From Strigamia acuminata (lineage: Eukaryota; Arthropoda; Chilopoda; Geophilomorpha; Linotaeniidae): a stretch of 64,000 bases of DNA. Below the pieces are notes generated by a model. That model was not told the DNA's origin. It saw nothing but the letters and a program-made list of their open reading frames with translations, and searched no databases. Positions within the stretch are counted from its first letter, which is position 1, and each line of letters opens with the position of its first letter. The translations under genes and the position numbers were made by a program. This document shows, one piece after another, positions 43,329-56,332 of the stretch. Location: positions 33,349,608-33,413,607 of the forward strand of contig OX442314.1 of NCBI GenBank assembly GCA_949358305.1. The letters run 5' to 3'.

Positions 43329-43720
43329 TAGGGATAAGAACGGACCGGGATAGGGACTGGACTGGTAATGTTTGCCCTATGCGGATACGGGACGGGACGG
43401 GATTACAGTTGCTAAATTCGTACTGCGAGGCGGAGACAATTTTCTAATTCCAGTTGTTATTTATCACTATTAAGCCTAATATTGAGCCTGATAATGCTAA
43501 AATAAAGTAAATAAACAACAACAACAAACTCATTATTAAAAGTAAATTACACTGTATGACCAAAATATTGTTGTTTCTTTACTTTATTTTAGCATTATTA
43601 GGCCTAATATTAGGCTTAATACTGATTTATTTCAATTATGCAATCATACGCGCGTATTACGCTAACGTAATGGACCCGGGACGGGTCGGGACCCGAAAAT
43701 TGGTCCCGTTCTCATCCCTA
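43329..43720. mobile_element. 392-bp snapback hAT MITE inside unit 1
   Basis: The ends TAGGGATAAGAACGG and CCCGTTCTCATCCCTA are inverted, and the interior is also self-complementary (GCTAAAATAAAGTAAA against TTTACTTTATTTTAGC). An exact 8-bp duplication ACGCATAT flanks it (43313-43328 region: 43321-43328; and 43721-43728). This is the hAT pattern. Confidence 0.88.
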
Positions 43721-43728
43721 ACGCATAT

Positions 43729-45590
43729 ATATCGCAGACATATCGCGCCCACGACAAAGCACAAACCCATGGCAGTCACCAAAGAATATTTACGCCGCTT
43801 CCACGCACGTTTTATTTTCTCACAGGCCTCTACACATTTAACTTGCGCGCGCACTTGCTACGTGCTCGTGTGGTCACAATAAATACCTAATTTTCATTAA
43901 AATAACGAATGAACGAAATCACTTCAACCACACTTGCTACGGTCGACGCATCGACGGCGATTCGCATGCGTTACCCCAAATACCGATCAAAAATCGCAGA
44001 AAACACTAATCCCGACCCAAAAACCGCCAAAATTACCCTCAACACACCCCAACAACCTTCCACCACTTAAATTACACCGGAAAAAAAACAATTTCAAACC
44101 GAAAAATCAACAAAAAAGGCCAAAAAAATATTGCAAACAAAGAGAAAAGATCAATTATCGAGGCAAATCCCCACCACAAAACAACGCATCGCCGGTAAAC
44201 ACTTAAGCGTACAGTGCACAACACTACTGTTTATTTTCAATGATCCAATAAATAAAATTTGAAACAAAGTTGAGTGGAATTGTACGTTTCTTGTATATTA
44301 AAGTTTTTATTTTGTTTGTTTACACTTAATTTTTTTTTTCCATCATAGAATGGCGACTCGATACTTTTGTAGCTCGAATTCACTTCGTAAACGTAATCGG
44401 TGTTCATCACGCGTCAATGCGCTCGTGCAATAGTATAGGCGCGCATACGATTTGATGCGCGCAAAACTTGCAAAACTTGCACGGAATTTGGGCAATTTTT
44501 GACAATTTTCAGCAGATTTTTGCCTGTATTTGACAAATTTCAGAAGATTTTTGCCTATATTTGACAAATTTCAGAAGATTTCCTCAATCCTCAAACATTT
44601 GCTGAAATTTCTCATAAAATTTCTAAAATTAATTGAAATTTGTCTGAAATTTGTCTGCAATTTGTCAAATATTGTCAAAAATCCGTGGAAATTTGTCAAA
44701 TACTGGCAAAAATCCATGTAAATTTGTCAAAAATTGCCATAATTCGGTGCAAATTGTGTTAGACATTGGAAAAATTTATTTTAACGCTTCCAACGCGCCA
44801 GTAAATCGCGCGTGCACACGCGTGGATTTTTCGTCATAGTTGGATGCGCGCAAACCTCACGTAACTTGCGCCAAAATTTGGCAATTTTTGACAAATTTCA
44901 GCAGATTTTTGCCAGTATTTGACAAATTTCCACTGATTTTTGACAATATTTGACCCAACAACTGCGCCACGTTCCAGGCGCCGGTTTAGGCATTTTAGAC
45001 CCGTTTTAGACCGTTTTAGATGGCGAAAACGTTCTCTCCATCATTTTCTACCCCTGGGTGAGGTTTTCAGCGTTCATGATTGATGAAAAAGCTGTTTTCT
45101 AACTAGCTGTCCCATTGCTAGTTTTGGCGTCAGGTTTTAGCAACCTTCCGATCCGACTCTGTCGTCTGCACGACCTCCAAGACCGTTTTAGGGTTAATTT
45201 GAGTCAAATAATTCATTCTGGGATTGTTTTGGGTTTTTTACAAGTGTGTTTTTGTAGTTTTTATTGGTTTCAAACATTGTCAATTCTTTATACAAGTGTA
45301 ACTTTCATTTCTCTGTATTTTGAGAACTTTGCATTGCAGCAAAGTTCATTTCTTGCCCCTTAATTATTGTGTAATTGTTGGTTTTCAAGCCCGTTTTTTA
45401 ACAATAACTTTATTTGAAGTGCCTATTGTTTCAGGCACGTGCTTCCACGTGCCTTTTATTGTTGAGCAATTTCTTGGGCAGTTGCGCTCCTGTTGCTAGC
45501 ATTACCGCGCGTTCTCCGCGCGCGTACTCGCGCGTTTCGCATCACACACATTCGGGTTCAATGGCCTATCGCGGCGGCACATTGTGTGGC
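43729..45590. other. non-coding middle of unit 1 with TTTGACAAATTTC repeats
   Basis: From 44480 to 44960 the words TTTGACAAATTTCAG and ATTTTTGCC recur at a period near 35 bp. Short frames elsewhere show no recognisable protein. Confidence 0.5.
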
Positions 45591-45594
45591 ATAG

Positions 45595-45690
45595 CGCGGC
45601 ACGTTGCAATTACGTGACGTGGCACGTTGCTGTTACGTGACGCAATAGCCAGTATTTAAGCAGGGGATTCCATCATCGTTTACACAAATG
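45595..45690 (+). promoter_or_regulatory. promoter-like patch before the palindromic block, unit 1
   Basis: Two TTACGTGACG-type sites (45610-45620 and 45633-45643, CRE/E-box-like), a GGCACGTTGC repeat, and then TATTTAAG (45653-45660) about 30 bp ahead of a TTCCATCATCG start-like site. Transcription from here would run straight into the hairpin-forming repeats. Confidence 0.4.
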
Positions 45691-45744
45691 CGCATTGCAA
45701 CGTGGAGGCGCATTCGAGTCCTTTTCCCAAGCGTTGAAAAAGGA

Positions 45745-46060
45745 CAAAACTCGTATTCGATTCGAAAGCGAATCGAATACGATTTTTGTCCTTTTTCAAC
45801 GCAAAATTGTATTCGATTCGCTTTCGAATCGAATACGAGTTTTGCCCTTCTTCAACGCGAAATCGTATTCGACTCGTTTTCGAGTCGAATGCGAATTTTG
45901 CCCTTCTTCAACGCGAAATCGTATTCGACTCGCTTTCGAATCGAATACGAGTTTTGCCCTTCTTCAACGCGAAATCGTATTCGACTCGTTTTCGAGTCGA
46001 GTACGAATTTTGCCCTTCTTCAACGCGAAATCGTATTCGATTCGCTTTCGAATCGTATAC
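45745..46060 (+). repeat. 56-bp palindromic repeat array, left arm, unit 1
   Basis: About five units, each with ATTCGACTCG-TTTT-CGAGTCGAAT (a near-perfect palindrome) joined by TTTTGCCCTTCTTCAACGCG. The orientation is opposite to the array at 48349. Confidence 0.88.
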
Positions 46061-46069
46061 GAGATGGTC

Positions 46070-48330
46070 GATTTTTGTTTCCCGGACTTTGATTCGTATT
46101 CGAGTTGTTACGAGTTCGTATTTTGATCGTATTCGTATTCGAATCGAATTCGAATCGTATTCGAATCGAATACGAATCGAATTCGAGTCGTATTCGAGAT
46201 GGTCGATGATTTCCACTCGCTCGTATACGCGTTGTATACGAGCTCGTATTTTGATCGTAATCGTAAACGAATCGTTTACAAGTCGTATACAAGTTGTATA
46301 CGACGTGTATACACCTCGTATACGAACGAAGTTTGTGAAAACACAATTTCCAAATAAGACGTATGTGACTACTATGTGTTTTCATGTCGTAGTAAGTATC
46401 CGGTGGATTTTCCAAACTTCGTTCGTATACGAGGTGTATACACGTCGTATACAACTTGTATACGACTTGTAAACGATTCGTTTACGATTACGATCAAAAT
46501 ACGAGCTCGTATACAACGCGTATACGAGCAAGTGGAAATCATCGACCATCTCGAATGCGACTCGAATACGATTCGAATACATCTCGAATACATCTCGAAT
46601 ACGAGTCGTACGAGTCAAAGTCCGGGAACGGGTCATCGACTATCTCGTATTCGAGTTGTTACGAGTTCGTATTTTGATCGTATTCGTATTCGAATCGAAT
46701 TCGAATCGTATTCGAATCGAATACGAATCGAATTCGAGTCGTATTCGAGATGGTCGATGATTTCCACTCGCTCGTATACGCGTTGTATACGAGCTCGTAT
46801 TTTGATCGTAATCGTAAACGAATCGTTTACAAGTCGTATACAAGTCGTATACGACGTGTATACACCTCGTATACGAACGAAGTTTGGAAAATCCACCGGA
46901 CACTTACTACGACATGAAAACACATAGTAGTCACATACGTCTTATTTGGAAATTGTGTTTTCACAAACTTCGTTCGTATACGAGGTGTATACACGTCGTA
47001 TACGACTTGTATACGACTTGTAAACGATTCGTTTACGATTACGATCAAAATACGAGCTCGTATACAACGCGTATACGAGCGAGTGGAAATCATCGACCAT
47101 CTCGAATACGACTCGAATTCGATTAGTATTCGATTCGAATACGATTCGAATTCGATTCGAATACGAATACGATCAAAATACGAACTCGTAACAACTCGAA
47201 TACGAGATAGTCGATGACCCGTTCCCGGACTTTGACTCGTACGACTCGTATTCGAGATGTATTCGAGATGTATTCGAATCGTATTCGAGTCGCATTCGAG
47301 ATGGTCGATGATTTCCACTCGCTCGTATACGCGTTGTATACGAGCTCGTATTTTGATCGTAATCGTAAACGAATCGTTTACAAGTCGTATACAAGTCGTA
47401 TACGACGTGTATACACCTCGTATACGAACGAAGTTTGGAAAATCCACCGGACACTTACTACGACATGAAAACACATAGTAGTCACATACGTCTTATTTGG
47501 AAATTGTGTTTTCACAAACTTCGTTCGTATACGAGGTGTATACACGTCGTATACGACTTGTATACGACTTGTAAACGATTCGTTTACGATTACGATCAAA
47601 ATACGAGCTCGTATACAACGCGTATACGAGCGAGTGGAAATCATCGACCATCTCGAATACGACTCGAATTCGATTAGTATTCGATTCGAATACGATTCGA
47701 ATTCGATTCGAATACGAATACGATCAAAATACGAACTCGTAACAACTCGAATACGAGATAGTCGATGACCCGTTCCCGGACTTTGACTCGTACGACTCGT
47801 ATTCGAGATGTATTCGAGATGTATTCGAATCGTATTCGAGTCGCATTCGAGATGGTCGATGATTTCCACTCGCTCGTATACGCGTTGTATACGAGCTCGT
47901 ATTTTGATCGTAATCGTAAACGAATCGTTTACAAGTCGTATACAAGTCGTATACGACGTGTATACACCTCGTATACGAACGAAGTTTGGAAAATCCACCG
48001 GACACTTACTACGACATGAAAACACATAGTAGTCACATACGTCTTATTTGGAAATTGTGTTTTCACAAACTTCGTTCGTATACGAGGTGTATACACGTCG
48101 TATACGACTTGTATACGACTTGTAAACGATTCGTTTACGATTACGATCAAAATACGAGCTCGTATACAACGCGTATACGAGCGAGTGGAAATCATCGACC
48201 ATCTCGAATACGACTCGAATTCGATTCGTATTCGATTCGAATACGATTCGAATTCGATTCGAATACGAATACGATCAAAATACGAACTCGTAACAACTCG
48301 AATACAAATCAAAGTCCGGGAAACAAAAAT
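46070..48330. repeat. 551-bp repeats rich in GTATAC and TTCGAATACG palindromes, unit 1
   Basis: The marker GAAAATCCACCGGACACTTA occurs directly at 46887, 47438 and 47989 (period 551) and inverted at about 46395-46415. Between markers are GTATACGAGGTGTATACACG and TCGAATTCGATTCGAATACG words that pair within and between units. The segment at about 46566-46745 is inverted relative to unit 2. Confidence 0.88.
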
Positions 48331-48348
48331 CGACCATCTCGTATACGA

Positions 48349-49030
48349 TTCGAAAGCGAATCGAATACGATTTCGCGTTGAAGAAGGGCAAAATTCGCAT
48401 TCGACTCGAAAACGAGTCGAATACGAATTCGCATTCGACTCGAAAACGAGTCGAATACGATTTCGCGTTGAAGAAGGGCAAAATTCGCATTCGACTCGAA
48501 AACGAGTCGAATACGATTTCGCGTTGAAGAAGGGCAAAACTCGCATTCGACTCGAAAACGAGTCGAATACGATTTCGCGTTGAGAAAGGGCAAAATTCGC
48601 ATTCGACTCGAAAACGAGTCGAATACGATTTCGCGTTGAAGAAGGGCAAAACTCGCATTCGACTCGAAAACGAGTCGAATACGATTTCGCATTCGACTCG
48701 AAAACGAGTCGAATACGATTTCGCGTCGAAGAAGGGCAAAATTCGCATTCGACTCGAAAACGAGTCGAATACGATTTCGCGTTGAAGAAGGGCAAAACTC
48801 GCATTCGACTCGAAAACGAGTCGAATACGATTTCGCGTTGAGAAAGGGCAAAATTCGCATTCGACTCGAAAACGAGTCGAATACGATTTCGCGTTGAAGA
48901 AGGGCAAAACTCGCATTCGACTCGAAAACGAGTCGAATACGATTTCGCATTCGACTCGAAAACGAGTCGAATACGATTTCGCGTCAAAGAAGGGCAAAAT
49001 TTGCATTCGACTCGAAAACGAGTCGAATAC
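48349..49030 (-). repeat. 56-bp palindromic repeat array, right arm, unit 1 (about 12 units)
   Basis: Units read GATTTCGCGTTGAAGAAGGG, CAAAATTCGC, then ATTCGACTCGAAAACGAGTC and GAATAC. Variants alternate AATTCGC/ACTCGC and GAAGAAGGG/GAGAAAGGG, suggesting higher-order units, and a shortened unit lacking the GGGC spacer recurs. The period is not divisible by three, and all three minus frames stay open for long stretches. Confidence 0.9.
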
Positions 49031-49392
49031 GAGATCATTTTTTGATCTGGGTCGTGAATGCGTCCGTATGTCACGCGAACGCGTGTTGGAGTCGATTCCG
49101 AGTTCGTATTCCATCTTGAACGCGCATTGGAGACGTAAACCAGTTTATTTTACCCACTCTCGCTCGATCCCGCTTCATCGCTCCTTGTCGCTCCTGTGAA
49201 AAAAAATACATGAGAATGTGCAGAAATGAACCTTCCAATACTCACATGAAAATTGACAACCTTGACACAAAACAGTCTATTGACACTCCCAACACCACCC
49301 CGGACGTTTTCCGGAAGAGTTTGGTCCACCCGGAATCCCCAGAATAGTCGCCCCCGAAATGCGGATTTCACGGAAGCCAATCCGCGAAAAGG

Positions 49393-49446
49393 ATATGTTT
49401 TTAGCGGCGCGCCGACGCGTCCGCCACGCCCGTCTGGAGAGCTTAA
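49393..49446. other. 54-bp spacer between the two units
   Basis: The spacer starts ATATG directly after unit 1 and ends in TTAA directly before unit 2. It is GC rich in the middle (GCGGCGCGCCGACGCGTCC). It is not found at either outer edge of the insertion. Confidence 0.75.
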
Positions 49447-50456
49447 CCTTATGGCGCGCATGCGGATTTCTCGGAGTGCGAAAGGGACCCTATTTTTAAC
49501 ATTACGGCGGCCTATACCTTGACCCCCTGTTCGCAGTCTCATGGCTGATTTTGCGGATTTCACTTATTTGTATATTCCGCACGATCGCGCGCGTTTTATC
49601 AACCTTGGGAAAGCCGCTTTCTCAAATTTGCAAATTCCACATTGTGTGAACATGCTACAACGCTTCTGTGCGCGTCAATAAAAAAAAAACCGATTAGAAA
49701 TGAAATTCAGGGTTTTGTTAAAATAAAAATTATACAATATAATCAGTCTATAATGCTTCTATAATGCTGTTGGTTTAATCAGCACATTGTAATCGTGTGA
49801 AAACACGCGCGCTCGCAATAATACATTACCCAATGTACTTGCACTGGCATGGACCCATCAGTGCGCACTTTCCCGTGCGTGCTGCTTGCACTATTTACAT
49901 CAATTGTTGCTCCACAGGTTGCGCGACCTGCCGGGCAGTTAAGACGTACTAGAATAACCTCAGGATTTGATAAAACCTGATTTTTGGATGACACTAAGTA
50001 AATGGCAGTGAATGTGAGATGTGAGATACACGATGAATTTAATAAAATTTATATTTCCTAATCATGGGATTGGTTTCACGTTTCATAATCCAACAATTAA
50101 GTAGAATATCATTATTGCAATTGATTAAAACAAATTTTTTTTACAAATTCTTTGGTTTTACATTTTAAATTTATTTTCCAATAGTTGGCACCATCGCAAT
50201 TGCTGCGAGTTTAAAACACTGCATTCAGCAGAATTTACTGCACTTTCAAATCAAGGCCAGGCATACCTACTGCAAAGTAATGTATAAACCATAAAGAAGC
50301 CTTTGATTCGGAATTGCCTGTAGGTAATTCTGCGCTGGTCTCCAATGGAAATGTCCGCGCCGGTCTTCCGTGCACGGGAAGTCCACAGAAAGTCCGTGCA
50401 TTCCGTGCGCTGGGAGTCCGTGCGTCGTACCGCGTGATCTTGCATTGTTTTTTGTG

Positions 50457-53400
50457 GGCTTTTCCTGATTAGGATTACTTCCTTTTTAACTCTTGAAGAA
50501 TTAAGTTTGTTTTTTTTGCTCCAAAACGTCCCAAAACGCCTGAAAATCGCGCAACTCGAGGCAAAACATTACAGTGTGTATTCAAATCAAAACTAGCTAC
50601 AAATACATGCTGAAATTAGCTAAATTTTCAAATTTTTTGGCTTTCAAGAAGTAATGGAAACATTTGACATAACGTGGATCAGTTGCATTCAAAAACTAAA
50701 ATATTTTGTGTTTTACTTCAATTTTAAACTAAAAATGATGTCATTTTCTGTTTAAACCCCTGTTAAAGCTTGAAATACATTTTAACTAAAAGAAATAAGT
50801 TTGTTTTTTTCTTCGGCAGTGACGTGTACACACGAGCACGCCTGAGAACGCCAAAAAATGCTAAAAAAACGCTCAAAAACGCCTGAAAATCGCGCAACTC
50901 GAGGCAAAACATTAATTTTTCATCTTTATTTCAACTTTTGTGACGTTTAAAATTGTGTTCTCATGTTTTTTGCCTCAAGTTGCATTGTCATCTGGCGTTT
51001 TGGAGTGTTTTTATGTGTTCGCAGGCGTTCGCAGGCGTTTTTTGGCGTTGTCACTCACTCAAGTGGCCAATTTTAGCATTTTCCGTAGTAAAAATGGCCG
51101 TTTTTCGTCAAAATGGCCATTTTTAGCCATTTTTCAGAGTAAAAATGTTTTTTTTTCACCGTTTTTATAGTAAAATGGCCATTTTTAGTCGTTTTTTTAA
51201 TCAAAAATGGCCGTTTTTATCGTTGAAACGTTATTAAAATGTAACGTTTCAATGGCGTTTTGATCTCGCCTCATTTCCGGTTTTGAAAATTAATAAACGC
51301 CCCGGCGTTTATTCGAGGCAACACCCAACTTGGGCTTTTATTCGCGTCGCACCGCATCATCATCTCACCTTGCCTCCCGTCTTGAAAATTTATAAACGCC
51401 CCGGCGTTTATTCAAGGCAAACCATTGTTTATGTAAGTTTTTCCTGATTAGGGTTACTTCCTTTAGAAGAAACACGTTTATTTCTTCTCGCTTAATCTTG
51501 AGTCGTGATCTCGCCTCGTTTCTGGTCTTAAAAATTAATAAACACCCCGGCTTTTATTCAAGGCAATACGGTACGTTTATGAAACCCAACTTGGGCTTTC
51601 ATTTTAAAAAAAGCGCGTGTTCTTACGTCGAACTAAGAGATACAGGTGAATTAGCAACGCCTAATTTGATTTAATAAATAAAGCAAACAACATCTCGCCT
51701 CACTTCTGGCGTTTGTTCGAGGCAAGCCATTGTTTTTGCATTTTTTTTCCTGATTAGGGTTACTTCCTTTTTAACTCTTGAAGAAATAAGTATGTTTTTT
51801 TTACTCGGCAGTGACGTGTACGCGCGAGTACGCCTGAGAACGCCAAAAAATACTCCAAAACGCCTGAAAATCGTGCAACTCGAGGCAAAACATTAATTGT
51901 TTATTTTTGTTTCAACTTTTGTAACGTTTACAATTGTGTTCTCATGTTTTTTGCCTCAAGTTGCATTGTCATTTTGCGTTTTGGGGCGTTTTTAGGCATT
52001 TTTAGGCATTTGCGGGCGTTCTTGGGCGTTTTTTGGCGTTGTCATTCAATCAAATAGCCATTTTTAGCCATTTTTACCCATTTTTCATAGAAAAATGGTC
52101 ATTTTTAGCCGTTTTTCATCCAAAATGGCCGTTTTTCATCCAAAAGGGCCGTTTTTCATCCAAAATGGAATAATTGTTGTGTCCGGATTTTATGTCATTT
52201 ATTGTCTTAATTAAAGTTAACAAAGTGTCTTTAATTTTTGCTTTTCTTGAATTTCAGCTTTTTAGATATTTTTACATATTAAACTTTCATTTTTTGTGAT
52301 TTATTAAAAGTTACAGTGTTTTCATGAATTTTAGTGTCTATGATATTGATATTATCTTTATTCATTGCTATTTAAAGTTTTATTACTTCTCTGTGTCTTA
52401 TTTCTTTAATTCTTGCTCATTTTGTGTGATTTTGGATGATTTTTAGTGCATCCGTCGATTTACAGATCACTTGCGTAAGACGCGTGACGTCATATTTCTT
52501 AATCTAGTTCGGTTGTGTTCAAACTTCTAACCTTTTGTTTGGACCTTATTCTTGTGTTATGGATAGGTTTTAGAATTGATTTAGACTAATTTGGGGGTGA
52601 TCTGTCGATTGGTTTGCTTTATTTTTGTCCCGGAACGGTCGTTTTGTCGTTTCGAGCGTTTGTTGTCGGTACGCACTTGTGCGCTGCTGACCGAGTTCAT
52701 TCCGTTCGGCAAACGATTATTTTCAAGTGTTCTTTTAATAAATAGTGCTTTTGTTGTAGGAAATTACATTTCCTAATGTTATTTTATTCAATACAGTGTG
52801 TATTCTTGATTTTATTCTTGTGTTGAAATTCAAATGTCGTGTTTTGCCGCTCTAGCGGATTTGAAGTGGGCGCCATGTTGGATTTCCCCGCTAATTTCTT
52901 TATTTATCCATTTCATTTGTCTTTTTGAAAATGAATAAACGCCCCGGCGTTTATGCGAGGCAAGCCATAGTTTTTGTAGGTTCTTTCCTGATTAGGGTTA
53001 CTTGTGACGTGCACGCGCGAGCTCGCCTGAGGACGCCAAAAAAAGCTCAAAAACGCCCCAAAACGCCTGAAAATCGCGCAACTCGAAGCAAAAAATTACA
53101 GTTTGAATTCAAATCAAAACTAACCACAAATACATGCTACAATTAGGTAAATTTTCAAATTTTTTATCAATAAATGATGACTTTCAAGAAGTATGACAAC
53201 ATTTGACAAAATTTAGACCAGTTGCATTTAAAAACTAAAATATTTTGTGTTTTACTTCAATTTTAAACCAAAAATGACGTCATTTTTTGTTTAAACCGGC
53301 GTTTATTTGAGGCAAACACGCCGCTGAGAACGCCAAAAAATGCTCAAAAACACTCCAAAAGACCTGAAAATCGCGCAACTTGAGGCAAAAAATTAATTTT

Positions 53401-54672
53401 TCATCTTTGTTTCAACTTTTGTGACGTTTAAAATTGTGTTTTCAAGTTTTATGCCTCAAGTTGCATTGTCATCTGGCGTTTTGGGGCGTTTTGGGGCGTT
53501 CGCAGGCGTTTGCACGCGTTTTTTGGCGTTGTCACTCACTCAAGTGGCCATTTTTAGCCAATTTTCGAAGTAAAAATGGCCTTTTTTTATTAAAATGGCC
53601 ATTTTCAGCCATTTGTCATAGTAAAAATGGCCATTTTCAGCCATTTTTTATAGTAAAAATGGCCATTTTTCATCCAAAATGGCCGTTTTTCATCCAAAAT
53701 GACCATTTTTATCATTGACACGCTATAAAAATGTAACGTTTCAATGGCGTTTTGACGGAACCGGTAAGTTTTGAAATTTCCCGTGTCCCGTTATTGTGAC
53801 TCCTCGTCCGGTTTCTCAGAACCGAAACCCTAATACAGGTGAATTAGTGACGCCTAATTTGTTTTAACAAATAAAGCAAACAACATCTCGCCTCACTTCC
53901 AGTCTTGAAAATTAGTAAACGCCCCGGCGTTTATTCGAGGCAAGCCGTTGTTTTTACAGTAATTTCCTGGTTAGGGTTATTTTTTTTTTAACTCTTGAAG
54001 AAATAAGTTTGTTTTTTTCTCGCCTGCACGCGCGAGCTCGCATGAGAATGCTAAAAAATAAGCAAAAACGTTCTAAAACGCCCCAAAACGCTTCAAAATG
54101 CTCCAAAAAGCCTGAAAATCGTGCCACTCAAAGCAAAAAATTATGTTCGCATGTTTTTTGCCTCAAGTTGCACGGTTATCTGGCGTTTTGGTGCGTTCTT
54201 GGGGCGTTTTGGTGCGTTCTTGGGGCGTTTTCGGGCGTTTTTTTGGCGTTGTCACTCACTCCCACACTTTGCTGTCTTGTTTATTACAATTTGGTTTAGC
54301 TGTTGTATTTATTTTTATTTGTTTTATGGTTATTTAATGTGTTTTTGTAGCATTCAAAATGTTTTGTTGCCTAATTTCTCGTTTTGGCGCCAACTGTTTG
54401 TTTGACAACGCCGTGTCAGAATTTAGGGATGATTCTGCTTTGGTTTCTAATTAAAAAAAAAATGTTGTTTTAATTTCAATTGTAACTGCTTATTATAACG
54501 TTATTATTAGTATTTTGTAAAGGTTCATTCTTTTTCCATGTTAATAAAAAATGAAGTAACTTTCGGTGAAAAAAAAAACAGTTAAATGCGGATCAAAATT
54601 AAACACACACGAGAAGTTTAATAAACGTCCCGGCGTTTATTCGAGGCAATACGGTACATTTGTGAAACCCAA
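50457..54672 (+). repeat. ACGCC hairpin modules and palindromes, unit 2
   Basis: Copy of the 37845-42060 block in the same order. One extra A occurs in the first GCTAAAAAAACGC word (about 50862). Confidence 0.8.
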
Positions 54673-55940
54673 CTTGGAACCCGAAAATAACGTGGGGCCG
54701 TCTGAACACCTGGATTTGAATTTTCGTCTACGCGCGCGCCGACGCATGGGGAATGCGGGGTGGGGTTCCTTCCCAGTGTTCCGAACGAGTCAATTTCACC
54801 CCGAAAATATCCCGAAATTGCTGATACATGCATTTCGAGCCAGAAATATTGATCTTCATGTAAATTTTGATTGTTTAGCTTTTTTTTGAAATTTTACAAA
54901 TTTTTCTCATCTCCTGCCTTCCTCGCTCATTTAACACCAAAATGGCCTGCATTGAGGATTTTTCCCATAATCCTTTTCACACGTATGGAGCGCAAACAGT
55001 CGCAATAAATGAAATCAGCGGAATTCGGCCTTGAGTTTGCGACGCCATCTTGAATACGAGTAACAGCACAGTATGGTGTCAATTATTCGAACTGATCGTA
55101 AGGCATGGGACAAAAATTGATTAAAAACGAACAAACATGATTAAAAATCAACAAAAATCGACTGAAATCGGACAATAATCAATTCAGAATGACAAATAAC
55201 GATTAAAATTGGCAAAAATTGTCACAAATAGAGAAAAACCGATTAAAAATCAGCAAGAAACCAATAGAAATTGATAAAATCAAATAAAAATTAACAAATA
55301 TCCATTTTGTTTGCTTTTAAACAAATTAAGAACTTTGAAAACACACGACAATTTTAAACAGTAAACACCGGGGTCAAATAAGCGCCGCTACTCGTTTAAA
55401 CACCGGGGAGGTGTTAGTGAAGTGCCTCGAGTGGAGAAATTAATAAACGCTCGAGGCACCACGGTAGGCTTATTAAACACAAAATATGAAACGCTCGATC
55501 TTCAACAGGCGCACACGCCCGAGAACACCTCGGCATGCCTCAGCACTCTCCAAGAAACGAGAAAAACCAAGGCAAAAAAAAAAAAATACACCAAAATTAG
55601 GACTAAAATCAAACACACATGGGGCCCGGAAGATTGATAACATCCCGGCATATATTCAAGGCAGTACGCCATGTTTTTTCCACCATTTTGTAAGTTTATT
55701 TCAATATTCATAAAGTTTATTGCTTTTTGTATCATTAGTAGTATTCCCTTGTGTGATGTGGTTTTATAAATATCACACACAACTGCTTCTGCTGTTTTCT
55801 TCACGTTTATGCTTCGTGTATGCACGTGAAGCCCTCGCACATCTTTTGAGCACCTGTACACATTTGGATACGCTCAAGGTGCTACATCGCGCGCTCAAAC
55901 GCACTAGATCGCGCGCGCAAACGCGCTACATCACGCATAT

Positions 55941-56332
55941 TAGGGATAAGAACGGACCGGGATAGGGACTGGACTGGTAATGTTTGCCCTATGCGGATAC
56001 GGGACGGGACGGGATTACAGTTGCTAAATTCGTACTGCGAGGCGGAGACAATTTTCTAATTCCAGTTGTTATTTATCACTATTAAGCCTAATATTGAGCC
56101 TGATAATGCTAAAATAAAGTAAATAAACAACAACAACAAACTCATTATTAAAAGTAAATTACACTGTATGACCAAAATATTGTTGTTTCTTTACTTTATT
56201 TTAGCATTATTAGGCCTAATATTAGGCTTAATACTGATTTATTTCAATTATGCAATCATACGCGCGTATTACGCTAACGTAATGGACCCGGGACGGGTCG
56301 GGACCCGAAAATTGGTCCCGTTCTCATCCCTA
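55941..56332. mobile_element. 392-bp snapback hAT MITE inside unit 2
   Basis: Same ends and the same ACGCATAT duplication (55933-55940 and 56333-56340) as in unit 1, so it inserted before the unit was duplicated. Confidence 0.88.

Larger units (their letters stand above)
36835..49392 (+). mobile_element. unit 1 of the giant non-coding TTAA element
   Basis: It runs from CCTTATGG after the TTAA to TCCGCGAAAAGG. Subterminal copies of TGCGGATTTC lie near both ends (about 36849, 36940 and 49361). All open frames inside are low-complexity by-products of repeats. The first 1 kb (36835-37840) is unique-looking, with GC-rich CGTGCA words at 37760-37815. The unit differs from unit 2 by an A-run length near 37070, one near 38247, one C/T at about 43257, an inverted segment and three fewer 56-bp repeats. 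Confidence 0.85.

Noticed and set aside
45745-49030. CRISPR-like regular repeats
   Set aside because: There are no unique spacers, units are contiguous and palindromic, and the genome is eukaryotic.
47929-49074. Long minus-strand open frames (381 and, in unit 2, 437 codons) over the palindromic arrays
   Set aside because: They come from a 56-bp repeat with no stops in several frames at once; the residue pattern (RNRIRLVFESNA) is just the repeat read through shifting frames, and overlapping frames are equally open.
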